Assembly (NCBI GenBank): GCA_914767715.1 | Contig: OU612066.1 | Location: 20,744,283-20,808,282, forward strand | DNA: 64,000 nt | Direction of reading: 5' to 3' | From: Membranipora membranacea | Lineage: Eukaryota; Bryozoa; Gymnolaemata; Cheilostomatida; Membraniporidae | In this document: positions 37,880 through 51,615 of the stretch, piece after piece | Layout: every line of letters starts with the position of its first letter | Position numbering within the stretch: position 1 is the first letter of the stretch | The notes under the pieces: model-generated | Told to the model about the DNA's origin: nothing | The model's input: the letters and a program-made list of their open reading frames with translations, nothing else | The model's database searches: none | Program-made: the position numbers and the translations under genes

Positions 37880-40800
37880 TCAAAGCCTGGGACGCCAGCC
37901 ATCACGCAGCCTCTTCAGTTTCAAAAGTTCAAATTCACTGAAACTGAAAGCATCATCACGAAACATCTGATCGGACATGATCATAAAGAATTGTCCGTCA
38001 ATCTGATGCTGTTTGAACTTGTGAGCTACGTTCGGTAGCTCAAACAGGTGGAGGCAATCACAAAGTCCAGGTACACTTAGTGTGGTCAGATCGGAGGGTA
38101 TCATATCCACTGTTTTAATCATCTCAAGTTGATAGTGAAGAAGATCAGTTTCAGAACTGCCTCGTGATCCACTTGAATAACCGGAGCACCTGCTGGGAGG
38201 AGTGACAGCGCACTCTTCACCTGTGACAGGTGGAGGGCACCTGTTGATGACAGGTGACATGTTACCAATATTCTCATACAGTCCATTAGAAGCACCAACT
38301 GCAGGCTGTGAGGAGTAAAAGTCTCTTACATGCCGAGGAGCGGCTTTAGGAGATTTACTCCTTGGTTTTGGAGGATCAATCTGCGGGTAGCTGAAGGCAG
38401 AAGGAGATGAGAATGGCTGCTGCGCAGCGAATTGTTGATGAACGCAAAGTGGCTGCTGAACTGAAAGTGGCTGTTGAAGCTGAGATGGTTCAGTGACTGA
38501 CTGTTGTATATTATCCCCAGTCGGGAAGATGGGGATATAGTTGGAGTTGGAGTTGTTGAATTGTGGGAAGCTACCTGAAATCAGAACATAATATTGTGTG
38601 AGGGTAGGCAACTCCAAAGTATCATAGACAAAAATATGGGAAAACATTTTTGGTTGGTTGGAAGTTACTTGCTCTTCGCATTTTCTAACTAAGACAACTC
38701 CCAATTTGTCTGATTAAGTGATAAGATGGATGATAATTAGGAAAAAGAAAGAAGTGAACGAAGGCTTCGGTCTCAAAGGCTTCTTGTTCATTAGGCAACC
38801 ATTGTTTTCCCTCTTAACATATATGTAAGCAAATGAAATAAGGAAAATGACACTCACGTTTGTTAGAAGACTGATCTAGGGTGTTTGTGGTATAATCTCT
38901 CCAGTCAGGTGAGCAGGGCGGAGTCCACAGCTCTTTGATCTGAGAACATTTGCTCGGAGGTATACCACTGATCACAGGTATATTCTGAAGAATAGGCCGA
39001 GTTCTGCCAACAGGCTTGCCTCCAATCTGAGTCACCATTGCTCTCATATTCTCATAGTCAGATGAGGGTGGGGTAGAGGCGTCCCCGAGCTCTGCAGGAT
39101 TGCAGATAGACAAATCCTCAAAACTGTCGGCAAGCTGTGAACCATCACCTGAAATAAATGAAAGAACAATGTAGAGTTTTTATGAAAAAGATGGTGTTTT
39201 GAGTTGTCACCAATTCGAAAACTGGTGATGCTTACAAGTCTAACCCTCTGGAAAATGTACAACGAGGCCGGCATGAATTTTGTTGCTCTATATCAAAAAC
39301 ATTCATTAACAGTACAGACCGATAAGCGGAATATCCATAATCAAAATTGAGAGCTTGACACAGCTATTCTCAGGTTCACAAAGGTGCAGAGATGATGAGT
39401 GATATGTTACTGATCTACCCGACCCAAGTCACTTACCGATCTTAGTTCTAACTCGCTCTTCACTGCCAGCCTTACGAAATGTTCTCTTCAAATTCTCCAA
39501 AGAGATGGAGATTTTCTCCGTCCAGGTCGGAGACTCGTGTTTGTTCCTCCTGCGACTTTCAGGAGTGCAGGGTGTTGAGGTTCCCTTTCTTTGAAGAACG
39601 GGTGTCTTATTGTTGTTGTTAGTCATGGCGAGGCGCTCTCCCCCGGCACTACGTCGAGTTGAGCGAGGTGAACTCCTGTTGCTACCCCCGCCAAGTAGAG
39701 GCTGTTCTTCTGCTGTCACAGACATCTACAGAAATCAACATTTCTGTTTAATATAAACATTATCTTGACATAAACTGAGCAACAATATGTTTAAATCAAG
39801 TGCACCAGCTCCTAAGGGTAGGGGCGGTAGCGCTTGATAGTTTGCCCCACTACCGACCTCTCGTTGATAACAGCTTGAGCACCTAAGCTAAATTATTTTC
39901 TAAAGTTTCCAGATAATATATATGCTCACTTCACCTTTGCATGTACATCAATAAGAACAACCAAGGTTGGTCTTACCTCACGAATTCTGGGCATAAGGTT
40001 TCCTTCTTTGACACAAAATATATTAATCTAATGTAAGGATGAAAATGTCCACCAACAGTGATCAGCTTCAATGTTAACACATAGACTTGCTAACAACAAA
40101 TAATTATGGTGCCAATACAGGTTGTGTCAGCACAAAGTCTGTTACAGCTTTGCTCAAGTGGGTTCATGCAAGCCTGAGAGGCAGCACTTGAACTGTCATC
40201 TCAAGCCAGAAATAGAGGTTCGATGAACGAGTCCCGCAATCTTAAAGGATGCGAAGCTAAGGCTAGGTGAGCATTGATTGACCAGTTCAAGAGCCTGAAG
40301 AATGTTTACTCAACAATTTTAACCTCTGCTCAGCTTTTTTGTGACTATATTAATTAATTAATTTATTGATTTTTCTCTCATCACATATTTCTATATTACG
40401 CTGTTTCTTCATAATATCTTGAATTCAACATATGTATAAAATTCCAAATTTGCAAATAAATATAGGCCTTAGAGAATTCTGAAACTACTAACTCGTGTAT
40501 GGACCTGATTGATTGTGAACATGACAGTATTGTCGCTGTTTAACGGTTGAGTTATGAATGCAGCTCATAACCGCCTATAATGTTTTCAGAGGACAGCTTG
40601 AAATCAGCGTTATCACAAAGTATGCCTTTCTTTTCTCAAAAACAAGGAAATTGAGACACTTCATTTTCAAATATAACTTATGCCATTTACGGTTTCCTTA
40701 ATGGCTGTTAATTGGTCGTTCACTAGAGGGGAAATAATAATAACTGTCAAATCACACATTAATCTGAGTTGTGTCCACTTCTATCGATGCCCTGACCACT

Positions 40801-43800
40801 AATGATAAATCAGTTTCTGACTGGTCTAAGATGTTCTCAAAACAATGACCTACAGCTGTCAGGTGTCATTATGCTCTACCTACCTACCTAACCACCCTCC
40901 CTGCTAACAACAATAGCAAAGATATTGCTTTTAAAAGAGAAGTTATCCATTCTCGAGTTATAATAATTTATGAGTGGATAACTCTCAAGTTTGAAAAACA
41001 TCTAAAAAGTTTGTTGAAATTAAGTGCAATAACAACACTTTCGTACAAATAATTAAATTAACTGATCAAGTTTGTCACATATGGCCAAAAGTAGCAACAT
41101 TTCTTTGACTGGTCGGTGACAGGTGGAAATAGTTGGGTCTCCTATTCGACAAAACAAAATTGGTGAACATGCAAATACAAACACCGTCACACTGACAATC
41201 ACACTCTGTTATCATAATAAACCTGCTTACCGTATTATCAGAAAGGTTTGATCGCTGCCGTCCGTGTGATACGCTGCCAGGCTGTGACATCAGGGATCTG
41301 CTATCGTTCTCTGAAATAGAAAAGGAAAATATTCAATTGTTCTGAGCAAGATGATCTACCCAATGAACTCCTTCATTGATCTACCAGTTTGCATAATATC
41401 TTGCGGATGTTCTTTACAGTCTCAAAGCAATCTTGAGCATATTATCATCAAGTCTGGCAAATTTTCATGGTCGCCATCATTTAAATTTAAGCCCACATAA
41501 CAACGATAGAATATTTTGTTAATGCCATCACATGAAGTTTCGATCATAGAGACTACAGTTTTAATTTAACTGTTTTCACATCATTTGACTGTCGGCAAGA
41601 GGCCTAATAAAATCACTTGAGGTAAATTTTGATAAAACCGCACAGGTTAAAGTTTCCATTCAGTGAGGTCAGTTTTGCTTCGTTGGTGGTTTTCATTGTG
41701 CTGATTAGAAAATTAAGGTGAATATTTGGTTAGTATTGTGGACTTAGTGTATGAGTCACACATAGTTCATTGTCAGATACTGAGACAATCAAACATGACT
41801 TCCTGTGAGGCAAGATTTTTTTCTTATATTTCAGGCCCGTAGTTCTAGGGGAGGCAAGGACGCCCTGCCTCCCCTAGAAGACTTAAAAGAGTGGCCTAAA
41901 ATGCCATAATTGAGTATTCTAAGTCACAATCAGCTCATTCAGAACTACCATTTGCTATTTCTATCATTAAAACGCATTGGAGGCTAGGGACTGGGGGGCT
42001 TAGGAGGAGTTTGCAATACCCAACCTGGTGTTACTTCACACCATCAAGGATTGTTGCCTCCCCTACCATTTCCCCTATACTACGACCCTATATTTCAATG
42101 CACTGTCGCTTCACACTGAGTGACATTAGCGATTAATTCAATAAATTCATCTCTTACAACAAGACAAGCATTCTATTAAAGCCCCCTAGCTGCATTTTGT
42201 TACTAGTGGAGATTAATTGCCCATATGTCAAAGGCCAGTACACCCAAATACCGCAAGATTTATTTAAGACAATTTTCCCTGAACAATGAAAGTTTGTGTG
42301 TTATCAACAAAGATTAGAATGACTTGGTGGTGATTTTTTCCACTTTTGTCTGGACGATGAAATTGAGTCATTATCAAATACCTTAAAGCTAACGGGACAG
42401 TTTTTGTCTCATGGAAACCTTTGTTGAAGGTGACTACACCCTAACATTAAATTTCATCATCAAGTAGGGTGGCCCGCAATCTCAGATATAATCGCTGCCT
42501 AAATCAGGGTGGTTGGCTTAACCGCTGCATTTATTCAATGACAAAGCCGTAAAAGTATAGAGTTAGGTCACTGAATGAAGCCATGTCATGCATGCCCTTT
42601 TCCAACATTCAAACCGAAGATTGTAAATGTTAAATCATGTAACAGGAGATATTTTGTGGGGAACTTGATTATTTTCATTTTGGCATACTTGTGTAACGAG
42701 GCATATATTGGGGACACAATACGCCTAACAGTTATAAATCCTTTGTCACATACAACATGTAAAACAATACAGTCAATAGAAGCAACATTCTTCCAAAATT
42801 CCTCGTTAATTAATTCAGCACAATCATAATCGGCCACGAAATCTGATAGCTAGGTCAGCAATTTTGAGGCAGCATGAGAACAACATGATTAGTATAAGTC
42901 CTTGTCATCCGAGTGAGGGTGGCTACAGCCCCCTGCCACAGCCTGACAGACATAAAAAGTTTGTAGATGCACAGGCTGACTGTGATTAGCATAAGGTCTT
43001 ATCAGGTGAGTGAGGATGGCTACGGGCCCCCTGCCACAGTCAGCCATAAAAAAGTTTGTAGATGCACAGGCTGACACCTGACAGAGCTATCGCTGATAAT
43101 GAGCTGATGAGACTGATTAATAGACAATGATTTGTTTACGGGGTGTTAATGAGCACTTCCTGTGAGGAGATTGAAAAGAGAGCCCCTTAAGAGTGCAGTA
43201 AACTGTGAAAGCTTCTAAGCTTTCTTTACTCATGGACCAAATAATATGCTAGCTTCTAGATAAAACTGTTTGGGTTATAGGAAGTCAACAAGCTGTTCAG
43301 TTGATGAAAACTTGACAATAGAAACTCCCTGACAACCAACCAACTCCCAAAATTCACTCAAGTCGCATTGAAAATTAAAATTCGGTCAGCTAATAATAAC
43401 AATAACAAAAAAATTCAATGAATAAGTGGTCAAACGGTCAAAAGTCAAGTCCACTGCAGGTATGATAACTCCTAAACAAAAAATGGAGCGCGATCTAAGA
43501 ATGAATAATCATTTTGATGACCACACTGGCACCACACTTTATTCAGTTCCTGCTTAAAGGTCGTGAAAAATGACCTACTTATGATGCTGATTTGGAATTT
43601 GATCCCAGAAGTCAACTCTTAATTGAGTCAGCATATATGCTGCCATAATTGGTCACAAGGCATTATAGCTGTAATTGTCTAAACAGATGTTTTTATCTCA
43701 CATTTTGTGACAAATTCCCTCTATTCCACAACCACCCACTTATAACTTTTCTATTCCCACAGGGAACAGGATGTCGAGTCAGTTGAACCAATTTGGCCCT

Positions 43801-46800
43801 AAAGAAATGGACTCACACAATGTTTAGATTGGCAAAAGAGGTCCAAATTAGTTCCATTGTGCCTTTGCAAACAATCTTCAGAGTCAAAGTAAACAAACTT
43901 GGAACGTAAGCCTACTACTATTTGTCCTCTTGTTGATGAGGTGCCAGTGTAGATGTTTGGGAATTTTCAGAGTCCTTATTTTCGAAGAGAGTGTTATCAC
44001 AAAAATACCCTACATTCTTGGTGTTGCCAGTTCCTTAATCTTTCTATAATGACTCAGGGTGAAAGCCTGAGTTTCCCTAAAGGAAATCAATCATTGTCAC
44101 ACCTGGCTGGAAGTTGTTTTGGCATTAATTCTCACTAGTTTGAGGATACAGGGCATACATGAACCTTGAGCAGGTTCACCAGTTCGCTAAAATATGCAGA
44201 CCACCATCAAATGTATTGGTGCCTGGTGGTGGTTTTTTTTTTCTGTAACTACCAACCAGTTGCAAGTTCTCTTTGTTCAACTGTGCATATCCATAACAGC
44301 AAATGGCCAGGCGCTAGACCATGGATACATGCCAGTAAGGTGCTGTTGATACAAAGGCCACCATATTATAGAAAAGTCATTGAAGATTACCAATTCTTTT
44401 TGATAATTCCACAGATACAAGTCTAAGGGCTGGTTCACATTGTCCCAGACAGCAATCCCAGTCAATGTGATCATAAAAATGACACAGTCCAAGTCTGTTT
44501 GGATCAGTCTGGGACAGTATCTGGAAAGTCTACTACTAGTCCACTAACCGCTGAGAAGATTAGATTCAGATGAGTTCATTCTGCTGTGAATGACCTTGAC
44601 ATTGGCGTAGTTACTACCTTCAGCTGCATCACAAATATAGGGACTGCTCACTGCAGATCGCATAGAAGCTGTAAAGAGAAGTAAGGGTGTTGTCAGGCAA
44701 ACTAGGAGAGCAACTCAAAATGCAGGCACAAAGAATGGATATAACATTATTTAATATCTCGGACCCACTCTGTCACATAATAATGGGGAGTTCATTGGTC
44801 AATTCATACTGTTTAGGTCACTGTTTTGAGAATAATGTGGAATGTTGATGCAATCTGGTCGAAGTGGTAAATGCAGACCCACATGTAATAAAAACCACGA
44901 AAAAGGAAAGTTGATTGGATTCTAACTAAACGTGTAAACATTTCTACTTGGTAGAGATGAAACTGCTTTTCCCAAACAACATTATGCAAAACTTCTTTCC
45001 TTATTTCTGCCAAAATACTAAAAAATACCAAATAGTTGGGATTGCAAACAGCATCAGGCGTACTAAAAATTAGTCATCCTCAAACAACACAAGTTTAGAA
45101 ATTCTTTATGGATACATTACAGACAACTCGTGAGATGATAAATGGAAATGGAATTTGATGAGAAGAAATTTGGCCACTCTTCTACTGTTAATTCATCATT
45201 TTAATGCGCAATTAACTCCTTGCTCAAGGGAATTAGTGAACCTGGTGCATTCCTTTCCTGGTGCATTCCTATACTGCTAAAAAGTTTCTCATTCATAACA
45301 AAGATATCGACGCAAAAAAGGATTTGCGAGACTGTAAGCTATTATGCAACTTTCCATTGTTAGCCATCTATCGAGCATCGGAAGCCGCACAAAGAAGAGA
45401 CGAAAATTTTGTCATGAACCATTGAATCAACCATTTGCACTATTCTTTCTAATCTTCATCCAAGGGAAACCGGTTGAGACCATTCAAAGCTAGCCGAACT
45501 TTTGTCCGAACTTTTGTCCGGACCTGTCAACCTGAATTTGGATTGGAAGCCATTAATTACCAAGTGAGAGCTTCATTTGTTGGCTGACCTATTCAGATAA
45601 TAGTAATGATTACATTTACATTGATTTGTATCAAAGTTTTGTACTGCTGTGTATAATTTTATGCAATGAGTGCCAGAGACGTCTGCTTGGGATGTCAGTC
45701 ATGCTGCCTTGTCAATCAAGTGTATAATGAGGATATTACACATGATAGTGGCACATCGGAGCAGGTTCTGGCAGCGCTGACAGGAGCCAACGCATCGGCT
45801 CTGATATGATTTGGCTGTTGGGTGGTTGCTTCCCCCCCCCCCGTCCACTCGCCAGCCAATCAGAGCCAACATATTGGCTACACTGACAGGCCCTGTCTGA
45901 GGAGAAAATATTCGCCAATGTTCAGTAAGGCTGGCTGTGGGAGCGACTCACTGTAAGCTAGCACTAAATTTGGGATAGCTGAGGTGGGAGTCCATTAGAA
46001 GTAAAGATGGGGTGTGTAGGCTAGCTTGAATTTGGCGAACTTTTCCTCCCGTGACCACTTCACTCCTCTTGGGTAGGCAGCGGTAATCTTGACAATACCA
46101 AGTAGAAGTAGCCTACTCAAAATGATACACCAGTCAAAATAGAAGCAGTTTGTAACAGTTTTTAATAGGAATAAGTTTGTTTTCAACATCAGATTACATT
46201 TTAGCACTTGTAAGTGTTGTATCAATGAATGAAGATTTTCATTCAGTTATTCAATTTTCATCATGTCTAAAACATGGCTGTTTTGTTACCTGATCTTTGA
46301 ATCAACACACACCAATGAGTTTTAACCGAAAATAATGTGTAAACAAGAAATTTCAAAGTGAACATTCATGAAATATGCAAAAATTTAGCCATGGGAAATT
46401 AATTGCGCAACAAGAATTTGCAATCTGAAATCATCATCACTAAAGTGACATTCATCGGAAGCTGAGTCAACCAAGGTATTCCCTCCTTGGGCAAATAACA
46501 ACTGCTACAAAATTATAACCAATATTAGGTTTTGTCAAGTAAAGCATGAAGCACAGGAAGCGATTGCCTCGGCCTAACACAAAATGGAGTCACTCAAGAA
46601 AGGGCGTTTGTGTTTTCTGCTAAAAAATGGAATGGCGTATTTTATGACCTGTAACTGGCAAAGTATTACGTAAAATCTGCTTGTAATAATGAATCAGCAT
46701 AAAAATAAGAGCTGTCCGATATAAGCATAATGTGTTGGCTATGTTGGAGATGGAAATGCTTTGGCAGCTATTTTTGATGCCAGGACAACTCAATACAGAA

Positions 46801-49800
46801 CATAGTAGGCTGATATGGATGACAAGACTAGCACCAGCATGAGTGTGTCTGGTAACTTATAAATATCTCAACTGTGAAAATCTAATTTAGTCAAGCCATA
46901 TAACCAGGACCTAGGTGATGAAGTCTAAAAGTCATGATTTCATACTATTTCAGTCAGAACGAGGCTATTGAATACCATGGAAATGTCACTATTTAATACA
47001 CACGATCTTCTGAGCCACACATAGGACTATCTCAATGAAACGAGTGGTGCGGCTGAGGTCTGACTCTGAAGGTGCAGCAATGACCATGAGAAAAATCCTA
47101 CAATCACCGACTCATCACTAAAACAACAACACCAAAAAATATCAACCAATTAGCATAACTAGTATGGTAATCCTGGTGTAACCATTGACAACTTCAGTCA
47201 GCATCTGCTGCATCTGTTTAGCCTATCAGCAGGCAGCAGGCTATGGCTGAGGTTGAGAAACCGCTCCCACAGGAAGCGCTGCAAATCTAATCAGCACTCA
47301 ACAGCGGCACTGTATAAGCAATTCATTTTGAAGCGACTGACAAAAGACAATAGTAAACATTCTCATGGGCCACTTGCCCCCTTGATCGGGCAGATTTAAT
47401 GATATTCATTAAAACAAGCACAGATCGAGGGCCTAGGGGCTGTATTGTTTCTTTTCTCTAGTTTGTATGCTGAGTGGGTTCATGTTGAAAACTACCTGGC
47501 TACTTTGTACACACTTGTATTCATTCGAGGGGATTGTAGTGGTTTCTAGTAAAGTTTGTGATAACAATGCTTGCTGAGATTTTCTATTCAAACCATCACT
47601 TTGATCACTCTGATGGGTTGTTGTGTGTTTATGATTCTCATGGTTGATTGTCCTATACGTTTGTCCAGCAAGGACGTCTCAGGGATAAATAAAGCAGCCT
47701 AGTTTGTTTGCCAAAACAGGAGGCGTAGCCAAAGCAGTCAACTCAAAATTTGTTATGTGCCTGCCATTTTGTTGTGGCTTTGACGTTTTTGAGTTTGGAG
47801 GATTAGCAGAGGCGACTTGTGTTAACTGATGTTTTGACCTGAGTTTGGCATAACCTGATCACTGCCAATCAGGTTGACTAAACAACAATTCACTTGCTTA
47901 ACAGTAGGCAAGATTTATTACCACATTCCATCAGTCACGAGACCAATGTCCTGCAAACCATCCAAAACCGTTGCACAGAGATTAGTAACCTCAGACTACT
48001 AGAAAACCACCAATCACTAAGATAGAATCTAGAATTTCTAGATGAACCAACAGACCAGAACTTTCTGTTATCATGTCATGGTAAAACTATCTTGGAAGAA
48101 CTAAAATTGGATTGATTCCAAAATAGTCGTTGCAAACTTCAACTTTCTAGTAGGCTTAGAGAGTTAATTCTGCAGTTATACAAAAATTGCAAAGTTGCAG
48201 CGATCCATAAAAAAAAAACTTGACAGCTTATATCCCCAAAATTGAACCACTTCCAAAACTGAAAGCCTACATGTGATTTCAAATGCTGGAGAATAGATAT
48301 TTCACAGGAGAGCCAAGCAGTCGATCAGAGACAGCCAATCAAACTTGTGAAGGCATGAAGGCGAAACAGACAGAACTGCTTTTCTCTGAAAACCAAATGT
48401 GTGCTACTGGAAAGCATTGATCACCATCAAATTCCAATTATCTAGGGTCCAATGGCTCACGCTCAGTTCAAAGTGGGTAATGATTTTAAATCTCCTGTGC
48501 CAGGCTCCCTGTTTTACTGACCTAATCTAGAACTTTAAGGCCGATCACCATAGCTACCATAATTCCTGGCATTTTTATGCACTGAAGAGGCAGTAATAGC
48601 TAGTGTTGCACCAAAAAAGGGAAACACTTTTGTTTGTTTACACTTAGTAGCATATCTGAGGTCTGACTGTTTGGTTTATGCTGGTTGAAGGTTGGCGTTT
48701 TAAGTGTATTGCTGATTACTTGGTTGAAATTTGATATCATGTTGACAGTGTTTTAGGATTACTGATAGCATTATAGCGGTTAGGCTATGAGGCAAGAATT
48801 TTTGGCAGCGATATTTTTGTAAGACACCGTCACACATGAAGACAGCTATTAGTCAACATTATTAGAATGTTGTAAAATTATATTGGTTGTACAAAGTTAG
48901 ACACTCATTGCTCATTTATGACATCGAACAGGAACTGAGTTGTGGATATATAATTATGGCAATTTTATGGCAGTTACATAAAACATGAGTGCAATCACAG
49001 CCAAATCTTTCCAGTTCCCACTTTCGACATCAGTAAAGGAGCAATGACTCACTTGTTGAACAAACATCATTATGCCTGCATTAGCAAGCAATCTATTCCA
49101 TTTGACTGCTTCAAAGGTTTGGATATTGTTAGGATAAAGATGGAATTTACATCATTTGATCAGCTGCCACTCCAACCTAGACAGTCTTCAATGGAATATC
49201 AAGGCTCTTGATTTTGCTGACCTCTGCCTAATCACACCTAGATCTGAGATCTCCAAACATGTTTTACATCAGCTGGGGACTATCCTCTGAAACACTAGTT
49301 ACAAAGTTGCACAAAAGCTTAACTAACTGTTTGGGTAACAATCAATGACTCAGGTTTAAGTAGTTAGAGAAACCTGAATGAAAGCAATAATCTGATTAGC
49401 TAATGATAATATTGGTTGGGTTTAATACTTCCGAGGACTGTTAGAAGGCTTTCAGAAGATCAAGCCAAGATACCTGTCAATGAGCACCTAATCCAAAACT
49501 GTAATTTATCCATTGTCCAAAAACAATGAATCACCACGGAACATTTAGGAACTACTAAAATAATGCCCTGCCCTGCTGAAAGTGTAAGGATTGGCTTAAT
49601 TGTATACTGTTACATTCATAATGAAGGTAATTTTTACAAATTACAAGTGCTGACTGCTGACCTACTCAATTAACCAATCAAAAGGTTTGTTTCTTTTCAT
49701 GTTCAGAATGAGGAGTGTTTTCAGAAAGTGGCATTAATTTTTGTAGCCTTGTTGTTTGGTTCTCGATGTGTACCAAAGCTGAATATGCATTTTGTAAAAA

Positions 49801-51615
49801 TTTGCATGACAGGAAAAGTTCAAGGTATAACTGAACCACAGAGATTTAATTGTGGACTGAGATAATGGATTACAGTGATGAATAATGCAGGTTATAGTGG
49901 CTGTACTAACCAAACATTCATTAAAAAACCTGTCAAGTTGCAGATCCGTCGCAAGAATTAATGGGGGAGCTTTTGCACCTAGTTAACATGGCAATGAATG
50001 GTGTTTTCTTCCCCCCATTAGACTTAGTTGCAGTATAAGTGGTTTTTGATTGCATTCTGCTTACTCCTGGCCACCATAATACCGTGATCGCTAACCACAA
50101 ATCAATTTGTCCCGACACCTACATTTTCTACTAGACGCCAAAATCCTCCAAGTAAGCCGCAAGTAGTAAAAAAAGAGAAATTCAGGATTTGAAACTATCT
50201 AAATTCCCATAGCCAAAAAGCACAATACCATGAAGTGTTAAAAAAGATAATGGACCCAATAAGCCATGGGCATCTGGAGTTACAAGCATGCATAATTTGG
50301 TTGATACTGGAAATGGGCAAGTTATGCATGCTTGTAACTCCAGATGCCTATGCAATAAGCCCAACAGTACAGGTCACTCTATGTCACTCTATAATAACTC
50401 GATGGTACGGGCCTACAGTATGTACCAGTCCATTAATCCAATTGTGTAGCTGGTGAAGTTTGATAAAACAAAATTACCTGTCTCGCTTGGTGGGTATAGC
50501 TCCTTTCTTGGGGGAAGTAAAGGACCGCTAAAGTCGTAAACCTCCGATAGTTTTCTCATGGTAACTGCAGGCTCGTCCACAACCTCTATGGGTGTACCAT
50601 CAATAATCTCCCTCATACTCAAGTTTGGACAGTACCTTCCGTTCAATGTTTGCTTATAAGATTTCAAGTCATGGAAAAGAGGCAGCCTCACTTTCATTTG
50701 ACGAGCTGTTGCGCTGTTCGTGGGAATGAAATAGACTTTGTTGTTACCCAAACTCTCCTTCTCATCGCACTTGGTACACACTAAATATTGTTCTTTGATG
50801 ATGTTTTCGATGACATATTCCTCCCCAGGGATGACATGGTGCTCTCCCCCTCTTTGAAGAGTTTTTGTTGCGTGGTCAGGTTGTGTGCTATCTTTCGTCA
50901 CAGCATGGAATACAACCTTTTGAGGCAGTCCTATGTCAATATGTTTAGATACTAGATCGTTTAAAGTAAATAGTGTTTCGTCAATGAGCACTGTAAAGTT
51001 GCCCACGCAAGACATGGGTAAACCTATCGTCTTATCGTTGTGCTTGCAGATAAGAAAATCTACTACACCCGCATTGGTACAGCGCTTATCCACAGAAGTT
51101 ATGGCTAAGACATCTCCTTCCTGTATAAAACAGTGTTTTTCTGGTATAGATATAGCTTTGTTCACCACAACTGCAGTTGGTCTGGGACGCTCCTTGACCA
51201 AGTCTCCAGCAGTCGGATACACATGCCTCTGATCTCTGAATGGAAGAATCTGCATTGGTGTGCTAAAGTTAATCGGCAGTTTGAACTGCCTGTATATACT
51301 TGTGCTGCCAGGCGGTGACAGGTAACCATATTCATGTGCTACCTGTTCACAGGAGGTGGATGATCCAGCACCAGTAGCTATAATCTTTTTAAAAGTCCTT
51401 ACTCCATGCAGTTTGAGAATATCACCTTCTCTTGCTAGAGATTTACTCCTTGATGTGTGTTTGAGCTGAGGAATTTCACTTGTTGAGCCTGCTTTGATGA
51501 TGTTACTGTTAGGCACTGAGATCAGATCATTAGCTAACTTTAGCAGTTGAGGGAACTCAATGTTTTCTATGAGATGCGGCACTGAGAAAGTCTCCTCTGA
51601 CCAGTTGAGCTCCAT
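37880..51615 (-). CDS. GAREM: GAREM-type adaptor (CABIT and SAM domains), 6 exons
   Basis: Cytoplasmic adaptor that in vertebrates links EGF and FGF receptors through GRB2 and SHP2 to Ras-ERK signalling. Minus-strand exons: 51615-50478, 44668-44549, 41310-41231, 39725-39437, 39148-38858, 38574-37880. Junctions are GT-AG and in frame, giving 870 residues (human GAREM1 876). Exon 1 codes the CABIT domain (about residues 10-320), followed by a proline-rich GPLLPPRKELYPP that could bind SH3 domains. The middle is Ser/Pro-rich and disordered in look, with PPKPRSKSPK at 707-716. Three YxN motifs fit GRB2 SH2 binding: YANV at Tyr400, YENM at Tyr574 (also a PI3K-type YxxM) and YENI at Tyr739. The C-terminus (about 800-870) is a SAM domain ending DGWRPRL, close to the GWRPKI end of human GAREM1. 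The start has a strong context (ACAATGG). Exon 2 must use the donor at 44548; an earlier GT at 44594 breaks frame. Confidence 0.93.
41834..42088. mobile_element. MITE with 9-bp target duplication, GAREM intron 2
   Basis: A 255-bp element flanked by the perfect duplication TATATTTCA (41825-41833 and 42089-42097). Ends are imperfect inverted repeats: GGCCCGTAGTTCTAGGGGAG on the left; GGGTCGTAGTATAGGGGAAA on the right when read on the other strand. The left end also folds into a perfect 13-bp hairpin (TCTAGGGGAGGCA/TGCCTCCCCTAGA, 41844-41878). A 9-bp duplication with G-starting ends fits Mutator-like MITEs, but the superfamily is inferred. There is no coding sequence. Confidence 0.75.
42887..43075. 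repeat. Tandem duplication, two units of about 97 bp
   Basis: Unit 1 starts GATTAGTATAAGTCCTTGTC at 42887 and unit 2 starts GATTAGCATAAGGTCTTATC at 42984. Both contain GTGAG..GGCTAC, CCCCCTGCCACAG and end AAAAGTTTGTAGATGCACAG. It is in GAREM intron 2. No function is suggested. Confidence 0.75.
44669..50268 (-). other. GAREM intron 1, main part
   Basis: The 5.8 kb first intron separates the CABIT exon from the rest. A fold-back around a 10-base C tract at 45775-45893 pairs parts of GAGCCAACGCATCGGCTCTG with CAATCAGAGCCAAC. I see no other gene or defined repeat. First introns of this size often hold enhancers, but that cannot be shown here. Confidence 0.4.
50269..50348. repeat. Perfect 27-bp inverted repeat (hairpin) in GAREM intron 1
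   Basis: Arms 50269-50295 and 50322-50348 are exact reverse complements (GGCATCTGGAGTTACAAGCA and onward, mirrored), with a 26-nt loop. Just outside, CAATAAGCC occurs in direct orientation on both sides (near 50258 and 50354), as a short target duplication would. It lies 130 nt inside the intron from the exon 1 donor. Confidence 0.75.

Noticed and set aside
50933-51318. Plus-strand open frames opposite GAREM exon 1
   Set aside because: They are antisense shadows of the long CABIT exon, with no independent support.
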